From NCBI RefSeq assembly GCF_900104955.1, contig NZ_FNSI01000001.1, forward strand, positions 4,498,001 through 4,562,000: a stretch of 64,000 nucleotides of DNA, given 5' to 3'. Below are positions 9,372 through 18,497 of this stretch, one piece after another (within the stretch, counting starts at the first letter, position 1; the number at the start of each line of letters is the position of its first letter). The position numbers and the translations under genes were made by a program. The notes under the pieces were generated by a model. It was not told where the DNA came from. It worked only from the letters and a program-made list of their open reading frames with translations, and ran no database searches. The DNA comes from Beijerinckia sp. 28-YEA-48. Its GTDB lineage: Bacteria > Pseudomonadota > Alphaproteobacteria > Rhizobiales > Beijerinckiaceae.

Positions 9372-9842
9372 TTAGCGGTCGTCCCCGACGACACGCGTTT
9401 CTGGCACCTTGAGAATGAGCGTATCGTCGGCGACCACAGGCCGGCCGCTCTGGGCGCGCACGTCGAGGCGCACCGGCTCTCCCGTGGCGCGTTCAATCAA
9501 GCGCGAATGCTCCTCGCCTGGTCCGAACAGATGCTGCTCGCCCCATTGCCGGAGCGCCACCATGACTGGGAAGAGATCACGGCCCATGGCGGTGAGGTGA
9601 TATTCCTGGCGGGAGCCTTTGTCGGAGGCCGGCACCGCTTCAAGAATGCCCCGCGCGATCAGCATGCGCAGGCGCTCGGACAGAATGTTCTTGGCGATAC
9701 CGAGGTTCTTTTCGAATTCGCCGAACCGGGTCAGCCCGTCGAAGGCATCGCGCACGATCAGCAGCGACCACCAATCACCAATGGCATCAAGCGCCCGGGC
9801 GCTTGGGCAATAATCGCCTTGCAGGCTCCTGCGCTTGACCAT
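9372..9842 (-). CDS. HxlR/MarR-like transcriptional regulator
   Basis: 156 aa. The winged-helix HxlR domain covers about residues 12-105: YCPSARALDAIGDWWSLLIVRDAF, then RFGEFEKNLGIAKNILSERLRMLIARGIL and YHLTAMGRDLFPVM. A Cys sits at position 12, where many HxlR proteins carry a reactive thiol that senses electrophiles. The gene is divergent from an MFS transporter, and the 99-bp spacer holds two similar dyads. The simplest reading is a local repressor of the transporter that also controls itself. Confidence 0.9.
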   Translation of the reverse strand: MVKRRSLQGDYCPSARALDAIGDWWSLLIVRDAFDGLTRFGEFEKNLGIAKNILSERLRMLIARGILEAVPASDKGSRQEYHLTAMGRDLFPVMVALRQWGEQHLFGPGEEHSRLIERATGEPVRLDVRAQSGRPVVADDTLILKVPETRVVGDDR

Positions 9843-9869
9843 GGCTGTTATCCATCACAACTGCGTTAT

Positions 9870-9891
9870 ATGGTTGCATAATAAAACCAAT
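9870..9891. promoter_or_regulatory. Operator-like dyad 1 in the HxlR-MFS spacer
   Basis: TGGTT (9871-9875) and AACCA (9885-9889) form an inverted repeat around an AT-rich centre. Read on the minus strand, this site and the second dyad at 9907 align over about 20 bases with only four or so differences (core GTTTTATxATGxAAC). Two matching dyads between a regulator and its likely target suggest HxlR binding sites. Confidence 0.5.
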
Positions 9892-9906
9892 ATTGATACG
9901 GATCAA

Positions 9907-9927
9907 TTAGTTTCATTATAAAACTAA
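9907..9927. promoter_or_regulatory. Operator-like dyad 2 in the HxlR-MFS spacer
   Basis: A perfect 7-bp inverted repeat TTAGTTT-CATTATA-AAACTAA lies 15 bases before the MFS transporter start, where a bound repressor would block initiation or ribosome loading. It matches dyad 1 at 9870-9891. Confidence 0.6.
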
Positions 9928-9941
9928 CTGGAGCCAATCAC

Positions 9942-11183
9942 ATGGCCTTGGACATTGGAGCGCCACCGGACGACCGCGTCGAAACGGCCACGCTGTCCCG
10001 CGCCCTCATCCTGCTGTTCGCGGTGGCGAGCGGGCTCGCGGTCGCCAACGCTTACTTCGCCCATCCGCTGCTCGACGTGATGGCGGACGACCTTGGCCTG
10101 TCGCGCGCCACGGCTGGAATGATCGTTGGCGCCACCCAGGTCGGCTATGGGCTGGGGCTCATCCTGCTGGTGCCGCTGGGCGATCTCGTTGACCGGCGCA
10201 AGCTGGTGTTGGGGCAATCGCTGCTCTCGGTGCTCGCGCTCGCCGCGGTGAGTTGGTCGACGACGGGGGCGATGCTGCTGGCCGCCATGGCGGCGATGGG
10301 CCTATTGGCTGTCGTCACGCAAACCCTCGTCGCCTATGCCGCGAGCCTAGCGAAACCGGTTGAGCGCGGACAGGTCGTCGGTGTCGTCACCAGCGGTATC
10401 GTGCTCGGCATTTTGCTGGCGCGTGTCGTCGCCGGCGCACTCACCGACATTCTCGGCTGGCGCGCAGTCTATCTCGCCTCAGCCATCGTGACGCTGGCGA
10501 TCGTCGCGCTGCTTTACAAATTTCTGCCGCCGCAGGAACGGCGCGAACAGACGCTGTCCTATCCGCGCCTGATCGTGTCGCTGTTCACGCTCTTTATGGA
10601 GGAGCCGGTGCTGCGCATCCGTGCCGTGATCGCCATGCTGATCTTCGCCAACATCACCACCTTGCTGACACCGCTGGTGCTGCCGTTGAGCGCGCCGCCG
10701 TTCTCACTGTCCCATGCGGAGATTGGCTTGTTCGGTCTAGCTGGTGCTGCTGGCGCGCTTGGCGCGACACGCGCCGGGCGCTGGGTCGACCAAGGCTACG
10801 GTCAGCGCACGACGGGCATCGCGCTGGTGCTCATGCTCATCGCGTGGTTCCCAATCGCGCTATTGTCACACTCGATCCTGTGGCTTGTTCTCGGCGTCGT
10901 CGTCATCGACTTCGGTCTGCAGGCCGCGCACGTTACCAATCAGGGCATGATCTATCGCGTGCGGCCGGAGGCGCAGAGCCGGCTGACCGCCGCCTATATG
11001 GTTTTCTATTCCATCGGCAGCGCCCTCGGCTCGTCGAGCTCAACGTGGATCTATGAGCATTGGGGATGGAGCGGCGTCTGTTTGCTCGGTGCCGGCATCA
11101 GCGCGCTGACACTGATTTTCTGGGCCGCAACGTTGCGGGCAACGCCGACGGTGGCAACGCAAGCGAACACCAGCAATACGTGA
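9942..11183 (+). CDS. MFS transporter (drug/metabolite exporter type)
   Basis: 413 aa with about twelve hydrophobic segments. The first half shows the MFS loop 2-3 signature, here LLVPLGDLVDRRKLVLG. The layout resembles the DHA1-type exporters of sugars and drugs, inner membrane and proton-coupled. The second half begins after the charged loop PPQERREQTLSYPR. Control by the divergent HxlR regulator is likely. The substrate cannot be told from sequence. A strong hairpin follows the stop. Confidence 0.9.
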   Translation: MALDIGAPPDDRVETATLSRALILLFAVASGLAVANAYFAHPLLDVMADDLGLSRATAGMIVGATQVGYGLGLILLVPLGDLVDRRKLVLGQSLLSVLALAAVSWSTTGAMLLAAMAAMGLLAVVTQTLVAYAASLAKPVERGQVVGVVTSGIVLGILLARVVAGALTDILGWRAVYLASAIVTLAIVALLYKFLPPQERREQTLSYPRLIVSLFTLFMEEPVLRIRAVIAMLIFANITTLLTPLVLPLSAPPFSLSHAEIGLFGLAGAAGALGATRAGRWVDQGYGQRTTGIALVLMLIAWFPIALLSHSILWLVLGVVVIDFGLQAAHVTNQGMIYRVRPEAQSRLTAAYMVFYSIGSALGSSSSTWIYEHWGWSGVCLLGAGISALTLIFWAATLRATPTVATQANTSNT

Positions 11184-11187
11184 ATAA

Positions 11188-11215
11188 AAAACGGCGCCCA
11201 TGAAGGCGCCGTTTT
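11188..11215. terminator. Bidirectional terminator between MFS and kinase genes
   Basis: A perfect 11-bp stem, AAAACGGCGCC-CATGAA-GGCGCCGTTTT, lies between two convergent genes. The A-run on the left and T-run on the right allow termination in both directions. Confidence 0.88.
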
Positions 11216-11234
11216 CGAACTCGGATTAAACCGA

Positions 11235-12233
11235 TCAGAGACCGAGGCCGTTTTCGTTGGCGAGCGCTGACAGGTTGCGCTGCGGGCGGGCGCCGATGTG
11301 CTGGATCACTTCGCCGGCGGCGAGCGCGCCCAGCTGAGCGCAGGTCCTGTGGTCCTGACCGCGCGACAGGCCGGCCAAGAAACCGGCGGCGTAGAGATCG
11401 CCGGCACCGGTGGTGTCGACCAGCTTTTCGATCGGATAGGCCGGCACCGCGATCGTCTCGCCACGGGTGACGACGAGCGAGCCCTTCTCGGAAACGGTGA
11501 CCGCACCGAGAATGTCTTCGTTGCGCAGGGCGGTCACGGCCGAGTCAAAATCCGAGGTTTCGTAGAGCGACTTCAATTCGTGCTGATTGGCGAACAGAAT
11601 GTCGACGGTCTTGCTGCGGATGAGTTCGAGGAATTCAGCGCGATAGCGATCGACGCAGAATTGATCCGACAAGGTCAGCGCGACGCGGCGACCGGCGGCA
11701 TGGGCGATCTCGGACGCGCGCACGAAAGCCTGCTTGGCCGCTGGCGGATCCCAGAGATAGCCTTCGAGATAGGTGATGGCTGAAGCGCGCACCAGGTCAG
11801 CATCGACATCTTCGGGGCCGAGATTCTGGCAGGCGCCCAGGAAGGTGTTCATGGTGCGCTCGCCATCGGGCGTCACCAGCACGAGGCAGCGCGCGGTGGC
11901 CGGGCCATCCTGCGCCGGCTGGGTGGTGAAGTGCACGCGCATGGCGCGGATATCATGGGCGAAGGCCTTGCCGGTCTCATCCGCCTTCACTTTGCCGATG
12001 AAGGCCGTGCTGGCGCCAAACGAAGCCGCGCCGACGATGGTGTTGGCGGCGGAACCACCGGAGATGATCGTCGTCGATCCCATCTGCTTGTAGAGGCTTT
12101 CGGTACGCGCCTCGTCGATCAGCATCATGCCGCCCTTGGCGAGCTTCTCGCGCGACAGCAGATCGTCGTCCACCATGCTGATGACGTCGACAATCGCATT
12201 ACCCAGTCCAAGCACATCGTATTGGGACGTCAT
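11235..12233 (-). CDS. PfkB-family sugar/nucleoside kinase, adenosine kinase-like
   Basis: 332 aa. The N-terminus YDVLGLGNAIVDVISMVDD and the substrate-lid region GGSAANTIVGAASFGASTAF are typical of the PfkB fold. The second signature with the catalytic Asp is LVDTTGAGDLYAAGFLAGL. Alphaproteobacterial proteins with this layout are usually annotated as adenosine kinases that recycle adenosine to AMP, but ribose- or fructose-type substrates cannot be excluded. It stands alone upstream of the xre gene of the timA-mltA block. Confidence 0.87.
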   Translation of the reverse strand: MTSQYDVLGLGNAIVDVISMVDDDLLSREKLAKGGMMLIDEARTESLYKQMGSTTIISGGSAANTIVGAASFGASTAFIGKVKADETGKAFAHDIRAMRVHFTTQPAQDGPATARCLVLVTPDGERTMNTFLGACQNLGPEDVDADLVRASAITYLEGYLWDPPAAKQAFVRASEIAHAAGRRVALTLSDQFCVDRYRAEFLELIRSKTVDILFANQHELKSLYETSDFDSAVTALRNEDILGAVTVSEKGSLVVTRGETIAVPAYPIEKLVDTTGAGDLYAAGFLAGLSRGQDHRTCAQLGALAAGEVIQHIGARPQRNLSALANENGLGL

Positions 12234-12318
12234 CGTGCGGCATTCCCTCTGTAAATTCGGGTCAATTCAGGCGGGTTCGTGTCGCATCCACCGTCCGCGC
12301 CGTCAAGCACGGGCCTAT

Positions 12319-12693
12319 CTAAGGGTTGGAATGGGCCTTCAGCCGCTTGCGCAGAAGTTCCAGAAATTGCACCAGATCCTCGCCATCGAGATTGCCAATC
12401 TCCTTGGCCAGGCGATTGGCGAATTCGGTGGCCTTGGGATTCATCCCAGCCGTCGACAGCGTGACGTTCGGATCGGATATCTCAGCCAGACGCTCGAGTT
12501 CCTCGGCCTCATCCCAGATAACATTGAAGAAGACGATGATGCGCTGGACCAGATACCAGGTGGGCCTGCCGCGACGGCCATGTTCCAAAGCCGACAGATA
12601 GGCGGGCGAGACGCTGAGCGCATGCGCCATGGTTTTGAGCGTAATTCCCCGCTCTTCCCGCAGGTCGCGGATTTTCTGGCCGAAGGGCGTCAT
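12319..12693 (-). CDS. XRE-family helix-turn-helix regulator
   Basis: 124 aa. An HTH of the Cro/C1 type covers residues about 4-60: FGQKIRDLREERGITLKTMAHALSVSPAYLSALEHGRRGRP. The C-terminal half is helical and charged (EFANRLAKEIGNLDGEDLVQFLELLRKRL), of unknown role. The start overlaps the stop of the Smr gene by 4 bases, so it is the last gene of the timA-mltA-smr-xre unit. Targets are unknown. Confidence 0.88.
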   Translation of the reverse strand: MTPFGQKIRDLREERGITLKTMAHALSVSPAYLSALEHGRRGRPTWYLVQRIIVFFNVIWDEAEELERLAEISDPNVTLSTAGMNPKATEFANRLAKEIGNLDGEDLVQFLELLRKRLKAHSNP

Positions 12694-13322
12694 GGATCGG
12701 ACATCCGCGCACCCCGGCTGCGCAACCGCACATAGAGCGCGCCGCTACCGCCATGACGGGCCGAGGCTTCCTCGAAGCCGAGAACAACCGTGCGCAGTTC
12801 CGGCGCCGACAGCCATTGCGGCACAGCGCGTCGCAGCACGCCCGCTTCGCGAAACGGCATCGCGTCATCGGCCACGCGGGTCGAGCCCTTACCGGTGACG
12901 ACGATAACGACACGGCCACCAGCCGCTTGGGCACGATGCAGAAAGCCGATCAACTGCACATGGGCGGTGGCTTGGCGCATGCCATGCAAATCGATGCGGG
13001 CGTCGACTTCGATCTGTCCGCGCGAGAGCCGCTGGCGGGTGCGCCGCTCGACCGGCGCCAAAGGCAGCAGCGCCGGTTTGGCCACGGGCGGTGCGACGAC
13101 CGGCTTTGCGACGGCGGACACTTTCATCGGCTTGGCTTGCTTGACCGGTTTGTTGGCCGGCTTGGTCTCTTTCTGCGGCGGCTCTTCGACAGGCAACGCC
13201 TCGGCCGCGCGTTTGCGCCGGCGCAGCGGATTGACGTGCCGGGTCACGATTTTCCAGAGCTCCGCTTCATGCGGCTCAAGAGCGCGTTTACCGCGCGATT
13301 TGGAAACATCTTTCGGTTTCAC
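12690..13322 (-). CDS. Smr-domain protein
   Basis: 210 aa. The C-terminal half is a Smr (small MutS-related) domain: IDLHGMRQATAHVQLIGFLHRA carries the LDLHG-type motif, followed by VVIVVTGKGSTR and the closing HGGSGALYVRLR. Such domains nick nucleic acids. The N-terminal half is a basic, Ala/Pro/Lys-rich linker without visible fold. Overlaps of 4 bases with both mltA and xre indicate translational coupling. The biological substrate in this group is unsettled. Confidence 0.87.
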   Translation of the reverse strand: MKPKDVSKSRGKRALEPHEAELWKIVTRHVNPLRRRKRAAEALPVEEPPQKETKPANKPVKQAKPMKVSAVAKPVVAPPVAKPALLPLAPVERRTRQRLSRGQIEVDARIDLHGMRQATAHVQLIGFLHRAQAAGGRVVIVVTGKGSTRVADDAMPFREAGVLRRAVPQWLSAPELRTVVLGFEEASARHGGSGALYVRLRSRGARMSDP

Positions 13323-14563
13323 CGTGACCCCACGCCGGTGCGCGGCAACAGAACATAGAAATTGCCGCCGTGCCTGATGTCACCCGCCAAAGCGCCGGCC
13401 TTGTCGCCCGTGCCGTAGAAAATATCGGCACGCGCAGCGCCGACAATCGCGGTGCCCGTATCCTGGGCGATCATCAACCGGCGAAATGGTTTGGTGCGAC
13501 CCAACGCATCGGGCAGATCCGCATCGATCCAGAACGGCAGACCATAGTGCCATAGGCTGCGATCAACCGCGATCGATCGCAGCGGCGTGAGTTCGACCCC
13601 TTCGCCGCCGACGGGTCCCTGTTCTTCTTTGAGATTGTCGAGCGCTTTATAGAAGACATAGGAGCGATTGCTCTGCAGCAGCTTTCGACCCGGCTCGCCT
13701 TCGCCCTGGCCGTTGTCGCGCACCCATTGCTTCAATCGCGCCAGCGACATGTCGGCGACCGCGATCTGTCCGCCATCAACGAGGAGCTTGCCGATCGAGG
13801 TATAAGGATGGCCATTGCGCCCGGCATAGGCGAGACGCAGCAAGCGCCCACCGGGCAAGCGAACGCGTGCCGATCCCTGCACGTGAATCATGAAGGCTTC
13901 GATGCCGTCACGCACCCAAACGACAGGGCGGGTGCGCGTGGCGAGCGCGCCCTTGTCGATCTCGGCGCGGCTCGGCAGCACCGGCTGGCTGCTGATCGAC
14001 GACGTATAAGCGATGTCATCGGGCAGGGACAGAATCGGCTCTTGAAAGTCGGCGCTACGTTCGAGGCTGCCTGCCACTTCCGGTTCGTAATAGCCGGTGA
14101 GAAAGCCGCGATCGTAAGGATTGGCGCCGGGGATCGGCTCGATGCGCCACGGCGCGAAATAGCGTTCGATCAAAGCGCGTGCCGCATGCGCATCTCGCGG
14201 GGCAGCTGTCAGCGCGACAGAGCAGAAAGCTTGAAACGTCGAACTCGGCACCTGGCCGATGCGGATCGACGGAGCGGCCTCATTGAGACGTTCGCAGGAT
14301 TTGCGCAGCGTCGTCCAGGCAGCAAGGTGATCATCGCCGGCAAAACCTGGCAGGCGCTCGAAGGAAATCTCTTGCAAGCGGGCGCGCGCCGCCAGTTCGG
14401 GCGGCGGGAAGCTTTCAGCGGAGAGAGAGGAGACAGGGGCCATGGCGATCACCATGACAGAAAATACAACGCCTAACCCTACCGATCTATGATCGGTTCC
14501 GCTCCGGCCGGTTTTATCCGGCCGGCTCTCGGCCGACGCCTCAACGATCGCCGTCGGCGACAA
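13319..14563 (-). CDS. mltA: MltA, membrane-bound lytic murein transglycosylase A
   Basis: 414 aa as given. MltA cleaves peptidoglycan glycan strands with formation of anhydromuramic acid, in the periplasm. The MltA core is seen in GFLTGYYEPEVAGSLER and VHVQGSARVRLPGGRLLRLAYAGRNGHPY. The C-terminal 3D domain ends with LMIAQDTGTAIVGAARADIFYGTG, with the conserved Asp residues. A hydrophobic segment VGLGVVFSVMVIAMAPVSSLSA (about residues 28-49) is the export signal. With the start at 14563 a 27-residue extension precedes it and overlaps the upstream gene by 23 bases; the true start may lie further inside. Confidence 0.88.
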   Translation of the reverse strand: MSPTAIVEASAESRPDKTGRSGTDHRSVGLGVVFSVMVIAMAPVSSLSAESFPPPELAARARLQEISFERLPGFAGDDHLAAWTTLRKSCERLNEAAPSIRIGQVPSSTFQAFCSVALTAAPRDAHAARALIERYFAPWRIEPIPGANPYDRGFLTGYYEPEVAGSLERSADFQEPILSLPDDIAYTSSISSQPVLPSRAEIDKGALATRTRPVVWVRDGIEAFMIHVQGSARVRLPGGRLLRLAYAGRNGHPYTSIGKLLVDGGQIAVADMSLARLKQWVRDNGQGEGEPGRKLLQSNRSYVFYKALDNLKEEQGPVGGEGVELTPLRSIAVDRSLWHYGLPFWIDADLPDALGRTKPFRRLMIAQDTGTAIVGAARADIFYGTGDKAGALAGDIRHGGNFYVLLPRTGVGSR

Positions 14564-15269
14564 TCACCAGGCGCCAGTTTGGATCGCGCGCGCTGGTATC
14601 GCGCTCGAAGGTCCAGACGTCGACAAGATCGGACACATGTTCCGCATCGCCATCGATGACAGTGCCGTTCCGGTCGCGAGTCGCAGTGATGAGCTTGCTG
14701 ACGAAGCGCATGGTGATCTGCGCCACCTTGCCGCGCAGGATCGCATCGGTCATCTGCGCCTTGTCGATGGACACAAAGGTGGTCTCGACCTTTTCGCCAC
14801 GCGCTTCGCGATCGGTGATTGCCTGGGCGAAGCTGTCGAACACCTCTTTGGCGAGCAGTCCACGCAGGGCCTGGCGGTCGCCCGAGGCAAAGGCCGTGAT
14901 GATCATTTCATAGGCGGACTTGGCGCCGGTGATGAAACCCTTGCCGTCGAAACTCGGGTCGACAGCGACGATCTGGTCAAGGCCAAGCCAAACCTTGGAG
15001 CCAGGCTCGGCCACATCGGTCCAGCGATCGCGGGATTCGGCCACCGCGGCCGTTGTCGGCGCGCCGGCATCATTAGCCGCTCCCGGCAGGCGCACGACGA
15101 CGCCATCATTGCCATTACGGCCGGGGGCCGCGCCATTGGGCGCTGGCGACCGCTCGGGCCGGGGCTTTTCCGGACCCGGTCGCGTCCCAAGCACGGATCG
15201 CAGCTTCCAGACCACGAAAATGGCCAGAAGCGCGAAAACAATGGTTGTTACATCAAACGAGTCCTGCAT
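14541..15269 (-). CDS. Tim44/TimA-like domain protein
   Basis: 242 aa. One N-terminal membrane span (DVTTIVFALLAIFVVWKLRSVLG, residues 5-27) is followed by a Pro/Gly-rich linker. The Tim44-like domain covers about 90-240, with FITGAKSAYEMIITAFASGDRQALRGLLAKEVFDSFAQAI and a final VDVWTFERDTSARDPNWRLV. Alphaproteobacterial TimA proteins are membrane-associated and may be related to the mitochondrial import motor subunit; their job in bacteria is not established. It heads the timA-mltA-smr-xre unit and is divergent from fxsA. Confidence 0.85.
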   Translation of the reverse strand: MQDSFDVTTIVFALLAIFVVWKLRSVLGTRPGPEKPRPERSPAPNGAAPGRNGNDGVVVRLPGAANDAGAPTTAAVAESRDRWTDVAEPGSKVWLGLDQIVAVDPSFDGKGFITGAKSAYEMIITAFASGDRQALRGLLAKEVFDSFAQAITDREARGEKVETTFVSIDKAQMTDAILRGKVAQITMRFVSKLITATRDRNGTVIDGDAEHVSDLVDVWTFERDTSARDPNWRLVIVADGDR

Positions 15270-15425
15270 ACCGACCTGTTTCCTAGTCTCTTACGCCTTT
15301 GACCACAGGCCCTGGCTCGTTATCTTGCCGGGTCTTGTGTTGCGCAACCATAAAATTTCGCCGCGCCCACCCTATATTGGCGTCAAATGGCTTTCTAACC
15401 AGATGAAGGATGCGAACAAAGCAGC

Positions 15426-15866
15426 ATGCGCGGATTTTCGCTAGGAACTCTGTCCTTTATTTTGCTGTTTCTTGCAGAAATTGCGACTTATGTGGTCGTA
15501 ATCGACGCATGGGGCTTTGGCGCCGCTCTTGGCATCGGTTTTGGCTCGCTGATGCTCGGATTTTTGGTCCTGGCTAAGCTTGGCAGGAATATGGGCGAGG
15601 TGTTCGCCGGCGCGGGCGGGCGGATCGTCCAGCTCTCTTTCAACGGCCTGTTTTCGGGCGGCTTGCTGATCGCCGGCGCAATCTTGCTGATTCTGCCGGG
15701 TTTCCTCACCGATTTCATCGGCCTGCTGCTGATCGGCGCCAGCTGGGGCCTGAAACTGCTGCCGGCGCGTTTCAGCCCGGTCTCTTCGCCGATCCGCGAA
15801 GCCAATGACGGGATCACCGACCTGCGGCCGGAGGAATGGTCGTCGAACCGCAACAGCCAGCCCTGA
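15426..15866 (+). CDS. fxsA: FxsA-family membrane protein
   Basis: 146 aa with three to four hydrophobic segments: FILLFLAEIATYVVVIDAWG, GFGSLMLGFLVLA, and GLFSGGLLIAGAILLILPGFLTDFIGLLLI. The LILPGFLTDFIGLLLI segment is the hallmark of FxsA, the protein that in E. coli titrates phage F exclusion; its ordinary function is unknown. It is divergent from timA and followed by secB in the same direction, which is a recurrent order in this group. Confidence 0.9.
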   Translation: MRGFSLGTLSFILLFLAEIATYVVVIDAWGFGAALGIGFGSLMLGFLVLAKLGRNMGEVFAGAGGRIVQLSFNGLFSGGLLIAGAILLILPGFLTDFIGLLLIGASWGLKLLPARFSPVSSPIREANDGITDLRPEEWSSNRNSQP

Positions 15867-15979
15867 TGGCTTTTGCGGGATCGCATTTGTCCCGGCCCGG
15901 CAATCATGCTAGGCGGCGTCGCGATAATTGAAGGCAGCCCATTGGCTGTCCGACGACACGACCGGACAAGGGTTTAGCA

Positions 15980-16468
15980 ATGGCGGAGAATGGGTCGAAC
16001 GGCGCGGCGAACGGAGCAAACGGCGGCGCTTTGCCGCAGCTCAACGTGCTGGTCCAATACACGAAGGATTTGTCGTTCGAAAACCCGAACGCGCCGCGTT
16101 CGCTGGCCCCGCAGGGCGAGCCGCCGAACATTTCCATCCAGGTCAATGTCAACGCCAACCAGATCAACGAGACCGATTTCGACGTCAATCTGATGCTCGA
16201 AGGCTCGGCCGGCGAAGGCGCCAATGTCCTGTTCAAGTTTGAACTCACCTATGGTGGCGTGTTCAAGCTGCAGCACATTCCCGAGAACGAAATCCATCCG
16301 GTCGTGTGGATCGAATGCCCGCGGCTGCTGTTCCCCTTCGCCCGGCAGATCGTCGCCGACGCGGTGCGCAATGGTGGCTTCCCGCCGCTGCTGCTCGATC
16401 CGATCGATTTCGTTGCCCTCTATCGGCAGCGCATGGAACAGCTGCAGGCAGCTGGCGCGACCGCGTAA
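15980..16468 (+). CDS. secB: SecB, protein-export chaperone
   Basis: 162 aa, normal length. SecB tetramers hold unfolded preproteins and deliver them to SecA. Diagnostic parts: [22 protein letters not shown] near the N-terminus, [11 protein letters not shown] in the middle, and the C-terminal [39 protein letters not shown]. The N-terminal Asn/Gly-rich tail (residues 1-17) is longer than in enterobacteria, as in other alphaproteobacteria. A hairpin terminator follows. Confidence 0.96.
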   Translation: MAENGSNGAANGANGGALPQLNVLVQYTKDLSFENPNAPRSLAPQGEPPNISIQVNVNANQINETDFDVNLMLEGSAGEGANVLFKFELTYGGVFKLQHIPENEIHPVVWIECPRLLFPFARQIVADAVRNGGFPPLLLDPIDFVALYRQRMEQLQAAGATA

Positions 16469-16494
16469 CCACGGTCCGTCATTCCAAATCATCG

Positions 16495-16530
16495 AAGCTG
16501 GTTCTGACACGGTCAGAGCCAGCTTTTTTA
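16495..16530 (+). terminator. Rho-independent terminator after secB
   Basis: The stem AAGCTGGTTCTGAC pairs with GTCAGAGCCAGCTT (one G-U type mismatch), with a 3-base loop and a following T-run. It lies between convergent secB and dnaQ and may serve both. Confidence 0.85.
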
Positions 16531-16534
16531 TTGT

Positions 16535-17227
16535 TTAGAAATAGCGTTGCCAGATCGCCTTTTCGCCGAGCTTCTCGAGCAGCTTGCTGTGTGCGGCAAG
16601 CTCTTCGACGCTGACGGTTGGCGCCAACGCGGTTTCGCGCTTTTTCAAGAAATCGCCCACCACTTGATCGACGGCGGTGGACTGGGATTCGGCCAGCACG
16701 AAATGCGACTGACGGCCACCCAAGAGCTCCGCATAGACCTCGGCGAGAATTTCCGAATCGAGCAAGGCGCCATGTTTGGTGCGGCGTGAATTGTCGATGC
16801 GATAACGGGAGCAGAGCGCGTCGAGAGAATTCGAGGCGCCTGGATGTTTGCGCCGCGCTAAGGCGAGGGTGTTCGTCACCCGGTCCATCTTGAGCAGCGT
16901 GCGCTGCGTGCGCCCCAGCTCAGCATTGAGAAATTTGATATCGAATTCGGCGTTGTGAATGATCAGCTGATCGCCGGCGATGAACTCAATAAACTGGTCG
17001 GCGACATCAGCGAATTTCGGTTTGCCCTTCAGAAATTCGGCCGACAGGCCGTGAATGCGAAAGGCTTCCTCCGGCATGTCGCGTTCGGGATCGAGATAGA
17101 CGTGAAACGTCTGTCCGCTTGGAATGAGATTGATCAGTTCGACGCAGCCGATTTCGACCAGTCGGTCGCCGCTGTTGGGATCAAGGCCCGTGGTTTCCGT
17201 ATCGAGAACGATTTCGCGCAGCGACAC
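16535..17227 (-). CDS. dnaQ: DnaQ, DNA polymerase III epsilon subunit
   Basis: 230 aa. This is the 3'-5' proofreading exonuclease of the replicative polymerase. All three exonuclease motifs are present: ExoI VLDTETTGLD (residues 7-16), ExoII IIHNAEFDIKFLN, and ExoIII-epsilon KHGALLDSEILAEVY. The C-terminal segment that binds the alpha subunit follows. It is the last gene of the minus-strand block ppsR-type kinase, maf, coaE, dnaQ, an order widely kept in alphaproteobacteria near the origin. Confidence 0.96.
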   Translation of the reverse strand: MSLREIVLDTETTGLDPNSGDRLVEIGCVELINLIPSGQTFHVYLDPERDMPEEAFRIHGLSAEFLKGKPKFADVADQFIEFIAGDQLIIHNAEFDIKFLNAELGRTQRTLLKMDRVTNTLALARRKHPGASNSLDALCSRYRIDNSRRTKHGALLDSEILAEVYAELLGGRQSHFVLAESQSTAVDQVVGDFLKKRETALAPTVSVEELAAHSKLLEKLGEKAIWQRYF

Positions 17228-17273
17228 TCGTTATCCTCTTCAAACACTCAATATATAGTTCAACGGCAATAAT

Positions 17274-17858
17274 TCAGCGTCCTGCGATCGCAGACAGCAG
17301 ATCATCGACCTGCCGCGCCGCATGGGCGAATCCATGGCCGGTATCGACAATATAATGAGCTTTGGCGCGCTTGATTGCGTCAGGAGTCTGCCGGGCGAGA
17401 ATTGCACTGAATTTTTCGTCGCTCATGCCTGGCCGCGCCAGGACGCGCGCCTTCTGGACCTCCGCACTGGCGCTGACGACGACGACCATATCGACGCTGC
17501 GCTCACCACCGATTTCGATCAGAAGCGGAATATCCAGGACGACGACGGGTGTGCGCTGGGCGCGGCAGCGGGCGAGGAAAGCATCGCGATGGGCGCCGAC
17601 CAGCGGATGGATAAGGGCTTCGAGTTGCTTCATCGCTTCAGGCCGGTTGAGCACGGCGGCACCGAGCTTTTGCCGATCGACAATGCCGTCGACGACGGTG
17701 CCGGGAAACGCCGCCTCGATCAGCGGCGCGGCCGTACCCTGATAGAGTTCATGCACGGCGCTGTCGGAATCATGCACAGGAACGCCGCGATCGCGAAACA
17801 TCTGCGCGGTCGTGGATTTTCCCATGCCGATCGAGCCAGTCAGTCCGATGACGATCAT
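17274..17858 (-). CDS. coaE: Dephospho-CoA kinase
   Basis: 194 aa. It performs the last step of CoA synthesis, phosphorylating the 3'-OH of dephospho-CoA. The P-loop is [13 protein letters not shown] (about residues 5-17); [10 protein letters not shown] and [10 protein letters not shown] are family landmarks, as is the acceptor region [19 protein letters not shown] chose ATG at 17858 because AAGGGA lies 6 bases upstream; an ATG at 17879 adds seven residues and overlaps maf. The window also holds the first CoA gene, coaA. Confidence 0.95.
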   Translation of the reverse strand: MIVIGLTGSIGMGKSTTAQMFRDRGVPVHDSDSAVHELYQGTAAPLIEAAFPGTVVDGIVDRQKLGAAVLNRPEAMKQLEALIHPLVGAHRDAFLARCRAQRTPVVVLDIPLLIEIGGERSVDMVVVVSASAEVQKARVLARPGMSDEKFSAILARQTPDAIKRAKAHYIVDTGHGFAHAARQVDDLLSAIAGR

Positions 17859-17869
17859 CTGGCGTCCCT

Positions 17870-18490
17870 TCATCGGCACAGATAACCACTTTCCCGCAGG
17901 AAGGCGAGCAAAGGCATGAGCGGCAGGCCGCGAATCGTCCAGTGATCGCCGGCGATCGCAGCGAACAGATGAACGCCGGCGCCTTCGATGTGATAGCAGC
18001 CGACCGAGCCCAGAACCTCCGCACCGACATCCTTGAGATAGCGGTCGATGAACGCCTCTGAGAGAGTGTGCATGGTCATGTCGGCGATCGACAGGGTTTC
18101 GAACACCACTTTCTCGTCACGCACGAAACAAGCAGCGCAATGCAGACGGTGGGTCCCGCCCGCAAGACCCCGCAGGGTCGCCCGCGCTCCGGCTAAATCG
18201 GCGGCTTTATGAACAATGTCATCACCGACGGCGAGAAGCTGATCGCCACCCAGCACCAGACGTCCCGGCAAGCGGCGCGATACGTCACAGGCCTTTTCGC
18301 GCGCCAGCGCGGCGGCTATACGCGAGGGACGATTGGTACCGGTGTCGATCGCGGCCTCCAGGGCCCGCTCATCAACCTGCGGCAAAGCCACCTCGAATGG
18401 CAGCATGGCCTCGCGCAGGATTTTACCGCGTGAGGCACTGCCTGAAGCCAGCACCAATGGCTGTTCCGCTTGCCACAGGGAGGAAGCCAT
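17870..18490 (-). CDS. Maf/YhdE-family nucleotide pyrophosphatase
   Basis: 206 aa. Maf proteins hydrolyse non-canonical or modified NTPs (dTTP, UTP, m7GTP subgroups) and affect septum formation. The start [14 protein letters not shown] is the Maf signature, followed by [13 protein letters not shown] with the catalytic Asp and [38 protein letters not shown]. The subgroup cannot be fixed safely. ATG at 18490 is preferred; a TTG at 18511 would overlap the upstream gene by 14 bases. Confidence 0.92.
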   Translation of the reverse strand: MASSLWQAEQPLVLASGSASRGKILREAMLPFEVALPQVDERALEAAIDTGTNRPSRIAAALAREKACDVSRRLPGRLVLGGDQLLAVGDDIVHKAADLAGARATLRGLAGGTHRLHCAACFVRDEKVVFETLSIADMTMHTLSEAFIDRYLKDVGAEVLGSVGCYHIEGAGVHLFAAIAGDHWTIRGLPLMPLLAFLRESGYLCR

Positions 18491-18497
18491 CTTGCTG

